This document shows positions 8,698 through 17,832 of a stretch of 64,000 nucleotides of DNA, in pieces. Source of the DNA: Glutamicibacter protophormiae (GTDB taxonomy: Bacteria; Actinomycetota; Actinomycetes; Actinomycetales; Micrococcaceae); contig NZ_BMPH01000002.1 of the NCBI RefSeq assembly GCF_014647495.1, forward strand, positions 186,001 through 250,000, read 5' to 3'. A program made the position numbers and the translations under genes. The notes beneath the pieces are model-generated. The model saw only the letters and a list, made by a program, of their open reading frames with translations, did not search any database and had not been told where the DNA came from. Position 1 is the first letter of the stretch. Each line of letters starts with the position of its first letter.

Positions 8698-9890
8698 AGG
8701 TATCCAAGCGCGGAGAAGTCCCGCCGTTCGAGGTCATGCAGATCGTCGAGGAAGTCGCGCACCTGCGCGCCGCCGGCCGCGACGTGATTTCCTTGTGCGT
8801 CGGGGAACCCGGCGGGGGAGCACCCGTCGCGGTCAACGAGCTCGCCGCACAGCTGCATGCGCGGAACGCGGATTTCGGCTACACCCCGACCGCCGGCTTG
8901 GCCGAGACCCGCGAGGCCTTGGCCGCGCACTATCTGGCCCGCTACGGGGTCCAGATCCCGGCGCGGAACTTCATCATGACCACAGGATCCTCCGGCGCCT
9001 TCCAGCTGGCGTTCCTCGCCGCCTTCGACGCCGGGGACGTGGTGGCGTTGGCCCGTCCCGGGTACCCGGCCTACGCCAACATCCTCGGTGCCTTGGGCCT
9101 CACGGTGCTGGATCTTCCCACCGGTGAAGCCGAACGCTTCCAGCCGACCGTGCAGCTGCTGGAACAGGCCCTGGCCGAGCACGGGCGGCTCGACGGCCTG
9201 GTCATCGCCTCGCCGAACAACCCGACCGGCACCATGTTCAGCGCAGACGAGCTCGACGAGCTGTGCAGCTGGTGCGAAGACCACGGTGTGAGGCTTGTCA
9301 GCGACGAAATCTACCACGGCATCGAATTCGTTCCCGAACGCCAGGGGCGCACCTCCTGGGAGTTCTCCCGCTCCTCGATCGTGGTTTCGTCCTTCTCCAA
9401 ATACTGGGGCATGACCGGCTGGCGCCTGGGCTGGATGATCGTCCCGGACGACATGCTGGCCGCGGTGGATGCACTGGCCTCGAACCTCGCCTTGTGCGCG
9501 CCGGCCCCGGCCCAGCGTGCGGTCATCGCCGCCTTCGACCCATCGAGCCTGGCGGAGGCTGAACAGCGGGTCGCGGAGTTCGCGAAAACCCGCGAGCTGG
9601 TGCTGGCCAACTACGGAAAACTGGGCATCGAGCAGGCCGCGCCGGCCGACGGCGCGTTCTACCTCTACGGGAGGCTCAGCGAGCGTGTGCTCGACCGCTT
9701 CGGCACCGCCGGAGAGTACTGCCGGCAGGTGCTGGAACATGCCCAGGTGGCGCTGACCCCGGGCGGCGACTTCGACCCGTTCGAGGGGCACCTGTTCATC
9801 AGGCTGTCGTTCGCCGCCGGTTACGAACGGGTGGCCGAGGCGCTGGAACGGGTGGAAGCGTTTTTGCGCCAGACGCTGTCCGGGGTATAG
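8694..9890 (+). CDS. Class I/II pyridoxal-phosphate aminotransferase
   Basis: PLP-dependent aminotransferase of fold type I, about 398 residues. SPNNPTGTMF and SFSKYWGMTGWRLGW (with the PLP-binding Lys) are both clear, and a final Arg-containing FIRLSFAAG binds the substrate carboxylate. GTG at 8694 is chosen because it overlaps the previous stop as GTGA and the conserved N-terminus starts there; an in-frame extension upstream is only a shadow of the AhpD-like gene. Amino donor and substrate are not evident; the family includes aspartate, aromatic and alanine aminotransferases. Confidence 0.9.
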   Translation: MKVSKRGEVPPFEVMQIVEEVAHLRAAGRDVISLCVGEPGGGAPVAVNELAAQLHARNADFGYTPTAGLAETREALAAHYLARYGVQIPARNFIMTTGSSGAFQLAFLAAFDAGDVVALARPGYPAYANILGALGLTVLDLPTGEAERFQPTVQLLEQALAEHGRLDGLVIASPNNPTGTMFSADELDELCSWCEDHGVRLVSDEIYHGIEFVPERQGRTSWEFSRSSIVVSSFSKYWGMTGWRLGWMIVPDDMLAAVDALASNLALCAPAPAQRAVIAAFDPSSLAEAEQRVAEFAKTRELVLANYGKLGIEQAAPADGAFYLYGRLSERVLDRFGTAGEYCRQVLEHAQVALTPGGDFDPFEGHLFIRLSFAAGYERVAEALERVEAFLRQTLSGV

Positions 9891-10303
9891 GACTCGTGGA
9901 TCGGTGGTGAGAAACCTGGGTGACCTGCACCGCCAGTTCCGCACGAACCTTGTGGTCAATTTTGATGTTGAGCTTCTTGAAACCCACCATCCTGCGACAG
10001 TCGTGACGCCAAGCGGCCGATGACATATTAGGTGCTTTCAGGACCGCCGCGTCCTAATCCGCCTGCCTTTGGGCATCCACTATGGCGATGCGTGTGCACG
10101 ACGTCGGAGTTCGGGCCGGGGAACGCCTGCTGTTCCACATAATGGCGGCCAGCAAAGGAATGGAGCGCCGTGGCGGCTTCGGTGAATCGGAAAGGCCAAT
10201 AATCCGAACCCCTGATTCAAGCTTCTGAATCATTGCGCATGATCCCAAATTCGTTCTTGCAGGTTCGAACTGCTGAGGACTGGAACTCGCGGTATGCGAA
10301 GAA
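9891..10303. other. Gene-free stretch, possibly decayed DNA
   Basis: About 410 bases between the aminotransferase and the convergent peptidase operon. No reading frame has a start, ribosome binding site and codon bias together. The local composition is more AT-rich than the neighbours. A 7-base inverted repeat (TGATTCA at 10213-10219 and TGAATCA at 10226-10232) is present. On the minus strand about 9895-10005 reads as a protein-like segment (GFKKLNIKIDHKVRAELAV), which could be the remnant of a lost gene, but I cannot name it. Confidence 0.45.
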
Positions 10304-10329
10304 GCGGGCACGGAATGATCCGTGCCCGC
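10304..10329 (-). terminator. Hairpin terminator of the peptidase operon
   Basis: Perfect 11-base stem GCGGGCACGGA with a four-base loop. On the minus strand it is followed by TTCTTC, so it would end transcription coming from the peptidase operon, whose last stop is at 10367. Confidence 0.8.
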
Positions 10330-10366
10330 TGTTCCGGCATAGCGATCCCTGCGGATCCTCGAAGCC

Positions 10367-11701
10367 TTATTCAGCCAGCGGACCGCCGACCTCGTCCACC
10401 ATGGCGAAGAGCCTGCGCAGCACCGCTGGGTCGTTGATCCCGTCGTGCTCGTGCTCATTGGTGACCCATGCCTGCAATCCGCCGACCTGCTTCGCGGTGT
10501 CCAGCGACAGCCCGGCATCCACGTACATGTCGTCGTAGTAGACGGCGGCGGCCATCGGAACCCGGTTCGCCGCGATCTTCTCCAGGTCGTAGATCTTCCG
10601 GTGGGTGCCGCGCGCGGCCAGCACCTCGACGGCCGGGATGAACGGACGCAGCAGCCGGGTTTCCTCGAAGGTCCAGCGGAACATCATTTCGCCGGCGAAC
10701 AGCAGGGTGGGCGCATCCGTGGCGAACTCCGGGTGCCGCTCCAGCTCCGCCTGGGCGGCGAAGGCGCTGGGGCCGTTGGCTCCGTTGCCCTAGATGTCCT
10801 CCTGCAGCACCGCGAACAGCGGGTTGCCGGCGAAGCTGGTGCGTGCCTGAACTTCCTGCAGCAGCGCATCGCTGATGCCGGTGCCGTCGCCGGAGAGCTC
10901 CAGCAGCCAGTGCAGGCGCTCGATGCCCGGGCCCATGCCGAAGTCGATGCCCAGCGACTGCAGCCGGCGGACCGTGAAGCGGTCGCCGTCGGGCAGCAGC
11001 ACCTCGCGTTCGGACAGAGTGCGGGCCAGATTGGCGGCGCGGGCACGGTCCTGCGGGTACATCCGGTAGAACTGCTCGTTCTTGGCGCGCACCCGGTGGA
11101 TGGTGCGGGCGTAGACCCCGGCGGCGCTGGGCTGAAGGCTGGGCAGCCCGCCGGTGATGAAGCAGGCGCTCAGCGCGTTATCGAAGCAGCTCAGGTAGCT
11201 CAGCGTCAGGAACCCTCCGTAGCTCTGGCCCAGCGTGGCCCACTTGCGGCCCTGGTAGCCGTGGCGGCGGATCGCCTCCGCGTCGGCCACGATGGAGTCC
11301 GCACGGAAGTTCTCCAGGTACGCCGCGCCGCTGCCGCCATCCGGGAACCCGGAGATCACCTGGGCGGTGACCGGGGTGGAGCGGCCGGTGCCGCGCTGGT
11401 CCATGAGGATCACGCGGTAGCGTTCCAGCGCCACGTCCAGCCGGTCCGAACCGCCCACCGGTCGCGGGCCCTGCCCTCCGGGGCCGCCCTGCAGGTAGAC
11501 CATCAGCGGCAGCTGCTGCCCGTCCAGGTGCGCGAGCACCATTTCGCGGTAGAACAGCTCGATGGTGGCGCCGCCCGGATCGTTCCAGTCCAGCGGCACC
11601 TGAAGCACGTAGTCGCGGTAGCGGCGGCCTGCGGCCACGTAGGTTTCCAGCAGCCGCGGGGCTGCCTCCAAGTTCTGCACGGCCTGTGCCAGCGCGGTCA
11701 T
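10367..11701 (-). pseudogene. Proline iminopeptidase-like hydrolase interrupted by in-frame TAG
   Basis: Alpha/beta-hydrolase of the proline iminopeptidase type (releases N-terminal Pro). The first 303 codons (11701-10790) hold the oxyanion region GGPGGQGPR and the nucleophile in LGQSYGGFLTL. A TAG at 10790-10792 then stops the frame, but the same frame runs on without another stop to 10367, giving 444 residues, close to the family's normal length. The continuation holds the expected catalytic Asp region (YYDDMYVD) and His region (NEHEHDG). One base change, TAC or TAT to TAG, explains it, since family members have Tyr at or near this place. The truncated product would lack Asp and His. The start overlaps the amidohydrolase stop (ATGA). 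A sequencing error or readthrough cannot be excluded. Confidence 0.85.
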
Positions 11702-12915
11702 TTGGCGCCCTCCAGCAGTCCCAGCGAATCGAAGACCGGGGTTCCGGCCTGGATGACGGTGCGGCCCATGGCCTCGGACACCAGGAAGTCCAGATCCCGG
11801 CGGGGATCCCCGTCCAGGACCAGCAGGTCCGCGGCCTTGCCGGCGGCCAGCGAGCCGATCGACTCGTTGCCGATCAGTTCAGCGTTCACGCTGGTGGCCG
11901 AGCGCAGCAGGTCCTGAACGGAGGATGCCGCCGCCTGCAGCGCCAGGCCGTTGAGCTGCTCGTCGCCCAGCTCGCCCATCAGGTCGCTGCCGAAGCCGAC
12001 CTTGACCCCGGCATCCAGCGCATGGCGCACCGCCTGCTGCCCGCGCTCGAGCACGATCCGGTTCTTCTCCTGGGAGACCTCGGCCAGGCCCAGCTCCTCG
12101 CCGCGCGCATCCATGGCCGCATAGGCGGCCAGGGTGGGGACCAGGAAGGCGTCGTGTTCAGCCATGAGCTTGGCGGTGTCGGCATCCAGCAGGTTGCCGT
12201 GCTCGATGCTGCGCACCCCGTTGTCCACCGAGTGCCGGATCGCCGGCACCGAGTAGGCATGCGCGCAGACATAGGAGCCGCGGCGGGCGGCCTCGGAGGT
12301 GATGGTGCGGATTTCCTCCGGGGAATACTGCGGGATTTCCAGCGGATCGGTCAGCGAGATGACCCCGCCGCTGGTCATGATCTTGATGGCGTGCGCCCCG
12401 GTGCGGAACGCGTCGCGCACCGCCACGCGCAGGTTCTCCGGCCCGTCCACGATCCGGCACATGTGCCCGTGGCTGAAGCAGGTATCCAGATGCGCCTCGC
12501 GCGGGTCGCCGTGCCCGCCGGTCTGGCTGAAGGCCGGGCCGGTGAAGTAGTAGCGAGGGGAGGGAAACAGCTTCTCCTCGATGGCGCGGGCCAGGCCCAG
12601 ATCTCCGCCGGCCACGTCGCGCACGGTGGTGAAGCCGCGGCGCAGCGCGGCGGACAGGCGGTGGGAGCCGGCCAGCGCGGAGTAGGACAGCGGGCCCAGC
12701 TCGTTCTCCAGCCCCTGCAGTGCCACCGCGTAGGCGTGGAAGTGCGCGTCGATCAGCCCGGGCAGCACGGTGCGCCCGGCGGCGTCGATGCAGGTGCCTT
12801 CGCATTGGGAACCGACGGCGGTGATGGTCCCGCCGGCCAGCGTGATGTTGGCGGGCTCTTCCAGGAAGCGCTGGCCGTCGAAGACCGTGGCATTGCACAG
12901 GGTCAGGGTGCTCAT
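11698..12915 (-). CDS. Metal-dependent amidohydrolase (dipeptidase-like)
   Basis: Amidohydrolase-superfamily TIM-barrel enzyme of 405 residues. The metal ligands can be followed: HxH in IDAHFHAY (residues about 60-67), His in VCAHAYS, His in SIEHGN, and Asp in VGFGSDLMGE. An N-terminal small beta domain (LTLCNATVFDGQRF) and its C-terminal return (AADLLVLDGDP) frame the barrel. The group includes imidazolonepropionase-like enzymes and Xaa-Pro or Xaa-Arg dipeptidases. Being sandwiched by ATGA overlaps between aminopeptidase P and a proline iminopeptidase-like gene favours a dipeptidase for proline peptides. ATG 12915 is chosen for its overlap with the upstream stop. Confidence 0.9.
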   Translation of the reverse strand: MSTLTLCNATVFDGQRFLEEPANITLAGGTITAVGSQCEGTCIDAAGRTVLPGLIDAHFHAYAVALQGLENELGPLSYSALAGSHRLSAALRRGFTTVRDVAGGDLGLARAIEEKLFPSPRYYFTGPAFSQTGGHGDPREAHLDTCFSHGHMCRIVDGPENLRVAVRDAFRTGAHAIKIMTSGGVISLTDPLEIPQYSPEEIRTITSEAARRGSYVCAHAYSVPAIRHSVDNGVRSIEHGNLLDADTAKLMAEHDAFLVPTLAAYAAMDARGEELGLAEVSQEKNRIVLERGQQAVRHALDAGVKVGFGSDLMGELGDEQLNGLALQAAASSVQDLLRSATSVNAELIGNESIGSLAAGKAADLLVLDGDPRRDLDFLVSEAMGRTVIQAGTPVFDSLGLLEGAK

Positions 12916-14366
12916 GCGCGCACCGCCAGGTTCATCGCCCGGGTCATCCACTGCTCCAGCCCCGAGGCATCCAGCGGGAGCTCTCCGGAGAGGTTCTCAT
13001 AGCCGGTGGCGGTGATCAGCAGATCGTCCTCGATGCGCACGCCCAGGCCGCGCAGCTCCGGCGGGACCATGGCGTCATGGGCGTGGAAGTAGAGGCCGGG
13101 CTCCACGGTGAGCACCATGTTCTCCTGAAGCAGCGCGCCCTGGTAGTCCTCGTAGTGCGAGTGCGAGCAGTCGTGCACGTCCAGGCCCAGATGGTGGCCC
13201 ACGCCGCAGACCAGCCAGCGGCGGTGCTGCTGGCCGGCGGGGGACAGCGCCTCGTCCACGGAGACCGGCAGCAGGTCCCAGTCGTGCAGGCCCTTGGCGA
13301 TTTCCTCCATGCAGGCGAAGTGGAAGTCGCTGAACGGCTTGCCCGGGGCCAGCGCGGCCAGGCCTGCGCGGTGGGACTTCTCCACCAGGTCGTGGACCTG
13401 GCGCTGGGCGTCGGTGAAGGAGCCGGCCACCGGGAAGGTACGGGTGACGTCAGCGGTGTAGCAGGAGCGTTCCTCCACACCCATGTCCAGCAGCAGCAGC
13501 TGGTCTTCGCGCACCGGCCCGTCGCAGCGGGTCCAGTGCAGGGTGGGCGCATGGATGCCGGCGCCGATGATGGTCGCGTAGCCCGGGCCGTTGCCGTAGG
13601 TGCGGGCCGCGCGGTCGAAGGTGCCCTGCAGCCAGCGTTCGCCGCCGGAGGCGATGGCCTGCGGGATCTCGGCCAGCACCTGACGGAAACCGTCGATGGT
13701 GTGGTCCACCGAGGCGCGCAGCTGCCCGATTTCCCAGTCGTCCTTGACCATGCGCAGACGGGAAAGGACCCGCTTCAGGGCGGGGGAGTCCTGGGCATTC
13801 AGCCGGGCCAGCTCGTTGGAGTCCACTGCGCCGGCGGCCTGGAATCGGCCGGCGCGCACGGCGGAGTCGAGTTCCTGGATCGAGCGCACCGGGATGCCCA
13901 GCGCACGCTGCCAATCGGCGGGCTTGTGGCTGGGGCCGACCCAGAGCTCGCCGTGGATGGCATTGGAGAAGAAGTCCGCGGTGCCCGGTGCGTAGGGGAC
14001 CGGGAGGAACAGCTCGAAGTCGTGGCCGCCGCTTCGCGGGTGGCCCAGCAGCACGGCGGCCTCGACCTGGGCATTTACCAGATACATGAAATCGGAGTGG
14101 GCGCGGAACTCGTGGAAGTTGTCGTTGGCGCGTACCGGTGCGTGGCCGGCGAACACCATGATTCCCTGCCCGGCGAAGGCCGCCGAGAGGTTCTGGCGGT
14201 GCAGTGCGGCGGCTTGCGAGGCAGCGGCATCGACAGGGGCAGGCAATTCCGGGGATTCCCAGCCTTTGGCCATGAAGTCTATGAAGGGCTGGCTATTCGC
14301 CAGCCGGGGAATGGCGTTCTCCCCGTTCCGTGGGGTCGGCATTGACTTGGGGAGTTTATCACTCAT
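12912..14366 (-). CDS. pepP: Aminopeptidase P family protein (Xaa-Pro aminopeptidase, M24B)
   Basis: Pita-bread-fold metallopeptidase of 484 residues that removes the N-terminal residue from peptides with Pro in second place. An N-terminal creatinase-like domain precedes the catalytic part, where the five metal ligands are seen: two Asp in LLLDMGVEERSCYTADVTRT, His in GVGHHLGLDVHD, Glu in TVEPGLYF, and Glu in GVRIEDDLLIT. AGGAG lies about 12 bases before ATG. It is the first gene of the three-gene proline-peptide operon. A LuxR-type regulator lies 143 bases upstream in the same direction. Confidence 0.94.
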   Translation of the reverse strand: MSDKLPKSMPTPRNGENAIPRLANSQPFIDFMAKGWESPELPAPVDAAASQAAALHRQNLSAAFAGQGIMVFAGHAPVRANDNFHEFRAHSDFMYLVNAQVEAAVLLGHPRSGGHDFELFLPVPYAPGTADFFSNAIHGELWVGPSHKPADWQRALGIPVRSIQELDSAVRAGRFQAAGAVDSNELARLNAQDSPALKRVLSRLRMVKDDWEIGQLRASVDHTIDGFRQVLAEIPQAIASGGERWLQGTFDRAARTYGNGPGYATIIGAGIHAPTLHWTRCDGPVREDQLLLLDMGVEERSCYTADVTRTFPVAGSFTDAQRQVHDLVEKSHRAGLAALAPGKPFSDFHFACMEEIAKGLHDWDLLPVSVDEALSPAGQQHRRWLVCGVGHHLGLDVHDCSHSHYEDYQGALLQENMVLTVEPGLYFHAHDAMVPPELRGLGVRIEDDLLITATGYENLSGELPLDASGLEQWMTRAMNLAVRA

Positions 14367-14509
14367 CGACGTGGCGCTCCTGTGAAACGAGAACTATTGG
14401 GATGGCAGGGCCTCGGAACCCCGTCCTTCAAGCTTTTCACGGATCCAGCGTGCCCGCGGCATGAAACGGTGTCGTAAAACCGCCACGTCGTTAATCAGTC
14501 TCTGCTGAT

Positions 14510-15277
14510 TCAGTCTCCGGCTTCGCGGCCCACGATCAGGTGCCTGGCGCTGATGGCGCCGAGCTGGAACCGGCTGGCCGCGCCGAAGCTGCGCTGCAGG
14601 GCTTGGATCTTGCGCTGTACCGTGCGCACGCTGACACCGAGTGCACGGGCCACCGATTCGTCTTTCTGCCCGGCGGCCAACAGCCGCAGGATCTGGGTCT
14701 CGTCGTCCTCCAGCAGCGTCCCGGACTCGAACTTCCGGTTGCTGACCTGCAGGGCGGTTTCCCAGACCTTGGTGAAGGAATCGTTGATGAAATCGGCCAG
14801 CACCGGCGAGGTGAGCTGTATGGCCAGATGCGATGCGGTGGAGTGCTCTGAAGCATGGATGATGAACTCCTCGCGGTCGCGGATCAGCAGCCGGGTCGAG
14901 ACATTGGTGGATACCCGTGCTTCCTCGCCCTGGCGCACCGAGTCGAGCATGGCCAAGGTGAGGTCCCCGCGTTCAAAGACTGATGGATCGTAGACCACCC
15001 GGAAGCGCACCCCGCGGGCCAGCGCCGCAGGCTGGGACTTCGACTGGGATTCCGCATCGGCGGACCTGCCTCCGCGGTCCAGCGCATCGATCGAATGCAC
15101 CGCCCGGTCCTGGAAGTCGTTGAAGGTGTCGACCAGATCCTGGCGCGTGTAGATCAAGCGCATCGACAGGCCATCTTGATGCACGTGGGTGCCGTCCGTC
15201 GGAACCCCAGTGCGGCGCATGTCATCAGCCAGCGAGGCCAGCTGCTGAGAAATCGACGTGAGAGTATCGGCATCCAT
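14510..15277 (-). CDS. LuxR/TrmB-like transcriptional regulator
   Basis: A 255-residue protein ending in a LuxR-type helix-turn-helix (residues about 190-240): ETQILRLLAAGQKDESVARA and GVSVRTVQRKIQAL. The middle part (residues about 95-180, including RFRVVYDPSVF and STRLLIRDREEFIIH) resembles the phospholipase-D-like sensor region of TrmB-type regulators, as in many actinobacterial LuxR/TrmB proteins. No receiver domain is present, so it is not a response regulator. It lies upstream of, and in the same direction as, the proline-peptide operon and may control it; that is inference from position only. Confidence 0.85.
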   Translation of the reverse strand: MDADTLTSISQQLASLADDMRRTGVPTDGTHVHQDGLSMRLIYTRQDLVDTFNDFQDRAVHSIDALDRGGRSADAESQSKSQPAALARGVRFRVVYDPSVFERGDLTLAMLDSVRQGEEARVSTNVSTRLLIRDREEFIIHASEHSTASHLAIQLTSPVLADFINDSFTKVWETALQVSNRKFESGTLLEDDETQILRLLAAGQKDESVARALGVSVRTVQRKIQALQRSFGAASRFQLGAISARHLIVGREAGD

Positions 15278-15513
15278 GCGGGAACGACCTTAGAAACATG
15301 TGACGGGGCGGTGGTCCATGCACCGGGCAAGCGACACGGGTCCAGTTGAATCATGGCACATTTCAGCGGGCAGGCGCCCGGTTGCGATGGGCAGGATGCA
15401 GTTTCTCCACAGTTCGCCGAGAATCGGCGAAGCACTGCGGGCAAGGGTTGAAAGTGGGAGCAGGCCGTCGCAACCGGCCGCCGGAACTGCATCCCAGAGC
15501 TGAGGAGGAAACC

Positions 15514-15870
15514 ATGCCGTCACTGCCGGATCCTGTCGACCGCGAATGTCTGCCGTGCTATCTCTATCGAGTCGCCGGCACCGAACCTTGCGCCGCGAAC
15601 CTGCGCGCACTCATGCATTACCGCGATTATTCCGCCCCGCGGGCCACCGCTCTGGAACGGAAGATCAAGCTGCTGGGGGGCTTCTGCGATTGCGAGGTGC
15701 TGCTGAATGTCTTTCGTCCCATCACCGATGAAGCGGCGCGCGCCATGGACGAGGGGATGGACATGGTCTGTAAAGGAATACGCCGCGGCAGCATTCAACC
15801 CTGCGAACAGTGGATGATGCGCCGCGGCGTGCAGTGGGGCGGAGGCCAGTTCCGCTCCCGAAGTGCTTAG
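15514..15870 (+). CDS. DUF2695 family protein
   Basis: A 118-residue protein whose ECLPCYLYR and GGFCDCEVLLNVF match the DUF2695 family of actinobacteria and firmicutes. The four cysteines (two CxxC/CxC pairs) look like a metal site. GAGGAGGAAACC before ATG 15514 is a strong ribosome binding site. The family function is unknown. It ends five bases from the end of the convergent dedA-like gene. Confidence 0.88.
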   Translation: MPSLPDPVDRECLPCYLYRVAGTEPCAANLRALMHYRDYSAPRATALERKIKLLGGFCDCEVLLNVFRPITDEAARAMDEGMDMVCKGIRRGSIQPCEQWMMRRGVQWGGGQFRSRSA

Positions 15871-15875
15871 ATTCT

Positions 15876-16601
15876 CTAGTCTTCCAAGCTCCCGTTGGAG
15901 TTGGTCCGGTTCTTCTTTCCGGACATGAAAGCCTTGAGCAGTTCCACGCCGATCGGGATCACGGAGATGAAAACGATCAGGATGAAGATGAGGTCGATGT
16001 TGTCCTCGATCCAGGCGAACTGCCCGAGCCAGTAGCCCAGCATGGTAACGCCGACGCCCCACAACATCGCGCCGATGAGGTTGAAGAGGATGAAGGTCTT
16101 GTGGTTCATCTTGGCAACGCCGGCAACCACGGGAACGAAGGTTCGGACTACCGGAACGAAACGGGCCAGGATGACTGCGCGGCCGCCGAAACGCTCGAAG
16201 AAGTTGTGGGCGTGCTCGACATTCTTCTGCGAGAAGAAGCGCGAATCCGGCTTCTTGAAAATCGCGGGTCCGGACTTTTGCCCGATGATGTAACCTGTCT
16301 GGTCACCGGCGAAGGCACAGACGAAAATGCACAGCGCGAACAACCACAGCGGCACATGGATGGTGCCGGTAGCGATGAGCATGCCCACGGTGAAGAGCAT
16401 CGAGTCACCGGGAAGGAAGAACCCGACCAGCAAACCCGTTTCCGCGAAAACGATGCCGCAAACGATCAGGACGACCCACGGCGCCAAAGCGGGGTCGTTC
16501 AGGAAGACCGCGGGATTCAGCCAGTCTGGCAGGAAAGCCGCACCCAAGGTGGGCGATCCAAGTTCGGTCACTATCGAAAGAAATGAAGAATGATCTAGCA
16601 C
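15876..16601 (-). CDS. DedA/VTT-family membrane protein
   Basis: Polytopic inner-membrane protein of 241 residues. The DedA signatures are clear: FFLPGDSMLFTVG near residue 85, FAGDQTGYIIGQ, and ARFVPVVRTFVPVVAG with the essential Arg. Family members are proposed lipid (undecaprenyl-phosphate or phosphatidylethanolamine) flippases linked to membrane potential and envelope homeostasis. The start is a GTG at 16601 without a clear ribosome binding site. It ends five bases from the DUF2695 gene. Confidence 0.92.
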   Translation of the reverse strand: MLDHSSFLSIVTELGSPTLGAAFLPDWLNPAVFLNDPALAPWVVLIVCGIVFAETGLLVGFFLPGDSMLFTVGMLIATGTIHVPLWLFALCIFVCAFAGDQTGYIIGQKSGPAIFKKPDSRFFSQKNVEHAHNFFERFGGRAVILARFVPVVRTFVPVVAGVAKMNHKTFILFNLIGAMLWGVGVTMLGYWLGQFAWIEDNIDLIFILIVFISVIPIGVELLKAFMSGKKNRTNSNGSLED

Positions 16602-16914
16602 GAGAAAAGCCTACGGGATTTCGCTGTGAGTTTGCCCGTGCATAGACGCAGATCACTGCGGTAAAACGACTCGGGAAGGGCGTCTTGGCCAGGCTGACCG
16701 GTAAATTCTCCGCTGTCGGGAACACACTGGACTTTGAGCCCGCAGCGACGGACGAACCGGTCGAAGTAGCCAAGCTCACACCCGTTGGCCCTGAGTGCAA
16801 GAGCAAGTTGGGAAGGGGGAGCCAGATGGCGTTTGCCGACCCATGACAACGGTCATGCACAAGTCGTGACATTCCGCTCTTCGCGCGCGGCCCTTTACCG
16901 CGAAGACTTGGAGC
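16602..16914. promoter_or_regulatory. Divergent promoter region of dedA-like and ABC genes
   Basis: A 313-base gap without a convincing gene. Just before the ABC transporter start is an inverted repeat CTTCGCG (16879-16885) and CGCGAAG (16899-16905) with a 13-base spacer. Its position 10 bases upstream of ATG 16915 fits an operator for the linked response regulator or an RNA hairpin affecting translation. The ATG has no properly spaced ribosome binding site. Confidence 0.5.
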
Positions 16915-17832
16915 ATGGAAACGCTGAACCGTACCGAAGCAGTAACGCTGACGGGTCTGAGAAAGACCTTCACGACTCCACGCACCAAGGTCGAGGCCGT
17001 GTGCGGAGTCGACCTGAGCATCCATGCCGGCCAAATTGTTGCCCTGCTCGGACCTAACGGCGCGGGCAAGACCACTACCGTGGATATGATCCTGGGGTTG
17101 ACCCAGCCAAGCGCCGGCACGGTGGAGGTCCTGGGCCTGAGCCCGCATCGGGCTGTCACCTCAGGCAGGGTCTCGGCAGTGCTCCAGACCGGAGGGCTGC
17201 TGCGCGACATGACCGTTCGCGAAACCGTCACGGTGATTGCCACCATGCACGGGCAGGCAGGCCGCGTCGCACAAGTCATGGACCGCACCGGGCTGACAGC
17301 CATTGCCAAGCGCAAAGTCGGCAAATGCTCGGGAGGCGAACAGCAGCGCATCAAATTCGCGCTGGCCCTGCTCCCGGACCCCGATGTGCTGATCCTCGAC
17401 GAACCCACCGCCGGCATGGACGTGATGGCCCGCCGCGACTTCTGGGAGAACATGCGCTCCGAGGCATCTAACGGGCGCACCATCATTTTCGCCACCCACT
17501 ATCTGGAAGAAGCACAGAATTTCGCGGAGCGCACCGTGCTGATGAGCCACGGGCGCATCGTGGCGGACGGGGCGACAGAAGAACTGCGCAAGCTGATTTC
17601 CGGACGGACGGTCAGCGCCACGCTGCCCACCGAGCAGGCAATCGCACGGGCACAGGCCTTCGACGCCTCGGTGAGCATTGCCGAACGCAGTGGACAGCGC
17701 ATCTCCTTCAAATGTGCCGACTCCGACAGCTTCGCCCAAACCCTGTTGACCGACCTGGGCGCTTGGGACCTTGAAATCTCTGCGCCAAGCCTGGAAGACG
17801 CATTCATCCAACTGACCGAGGACGCACAATGA
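16915..17832 (+). CDS. ABC transporter ATP-binding protein
   Basis: A 305-residue ATPase of the drug/lipid exporter type (DrrA/LnrL-like). Walker A GPNGAGKTT is near residues 45-53, the Q-loop is in VLQTGGLLRD, the signature appears as CSGGEQQRI (a slight variant of LSGGQ), and Walker B is LILDEPTAGMD. The C-terminal 80 residues form the extra domain found in exporters. It overlaps the permease gene by ATGA and is followed by a two-component system, the usual layout of self-regulated drug or bacteriocin resistance exporters. Confidence 0.94.
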   Translation: METLNRTEAVTLTGLRKTFTTPRTKVEAVCGVDLSIHAGQIVALLGPNGAGKTTTVDMILGLTQPSAGTVEVLGLSPHRAVTSGRVSAVLQTGGLLRDMTVRETVTVIATMHGQAGRVAQVMDRTGLTAIAKRKVGKCSGGEQQRIKFALALLPDPDVLILDEPTAGMDVMARRDFWENMRSEASNGRTIIFATHYLEEAQNFAERTVLMSHGRIVADGATEELRKLISGRTVSATLPTEQAIARAQAFDASVSIAERSGQRISFKCADSDSFAQTLLTDLGAWDLEISAPSLEDAFIQLTEDAQ

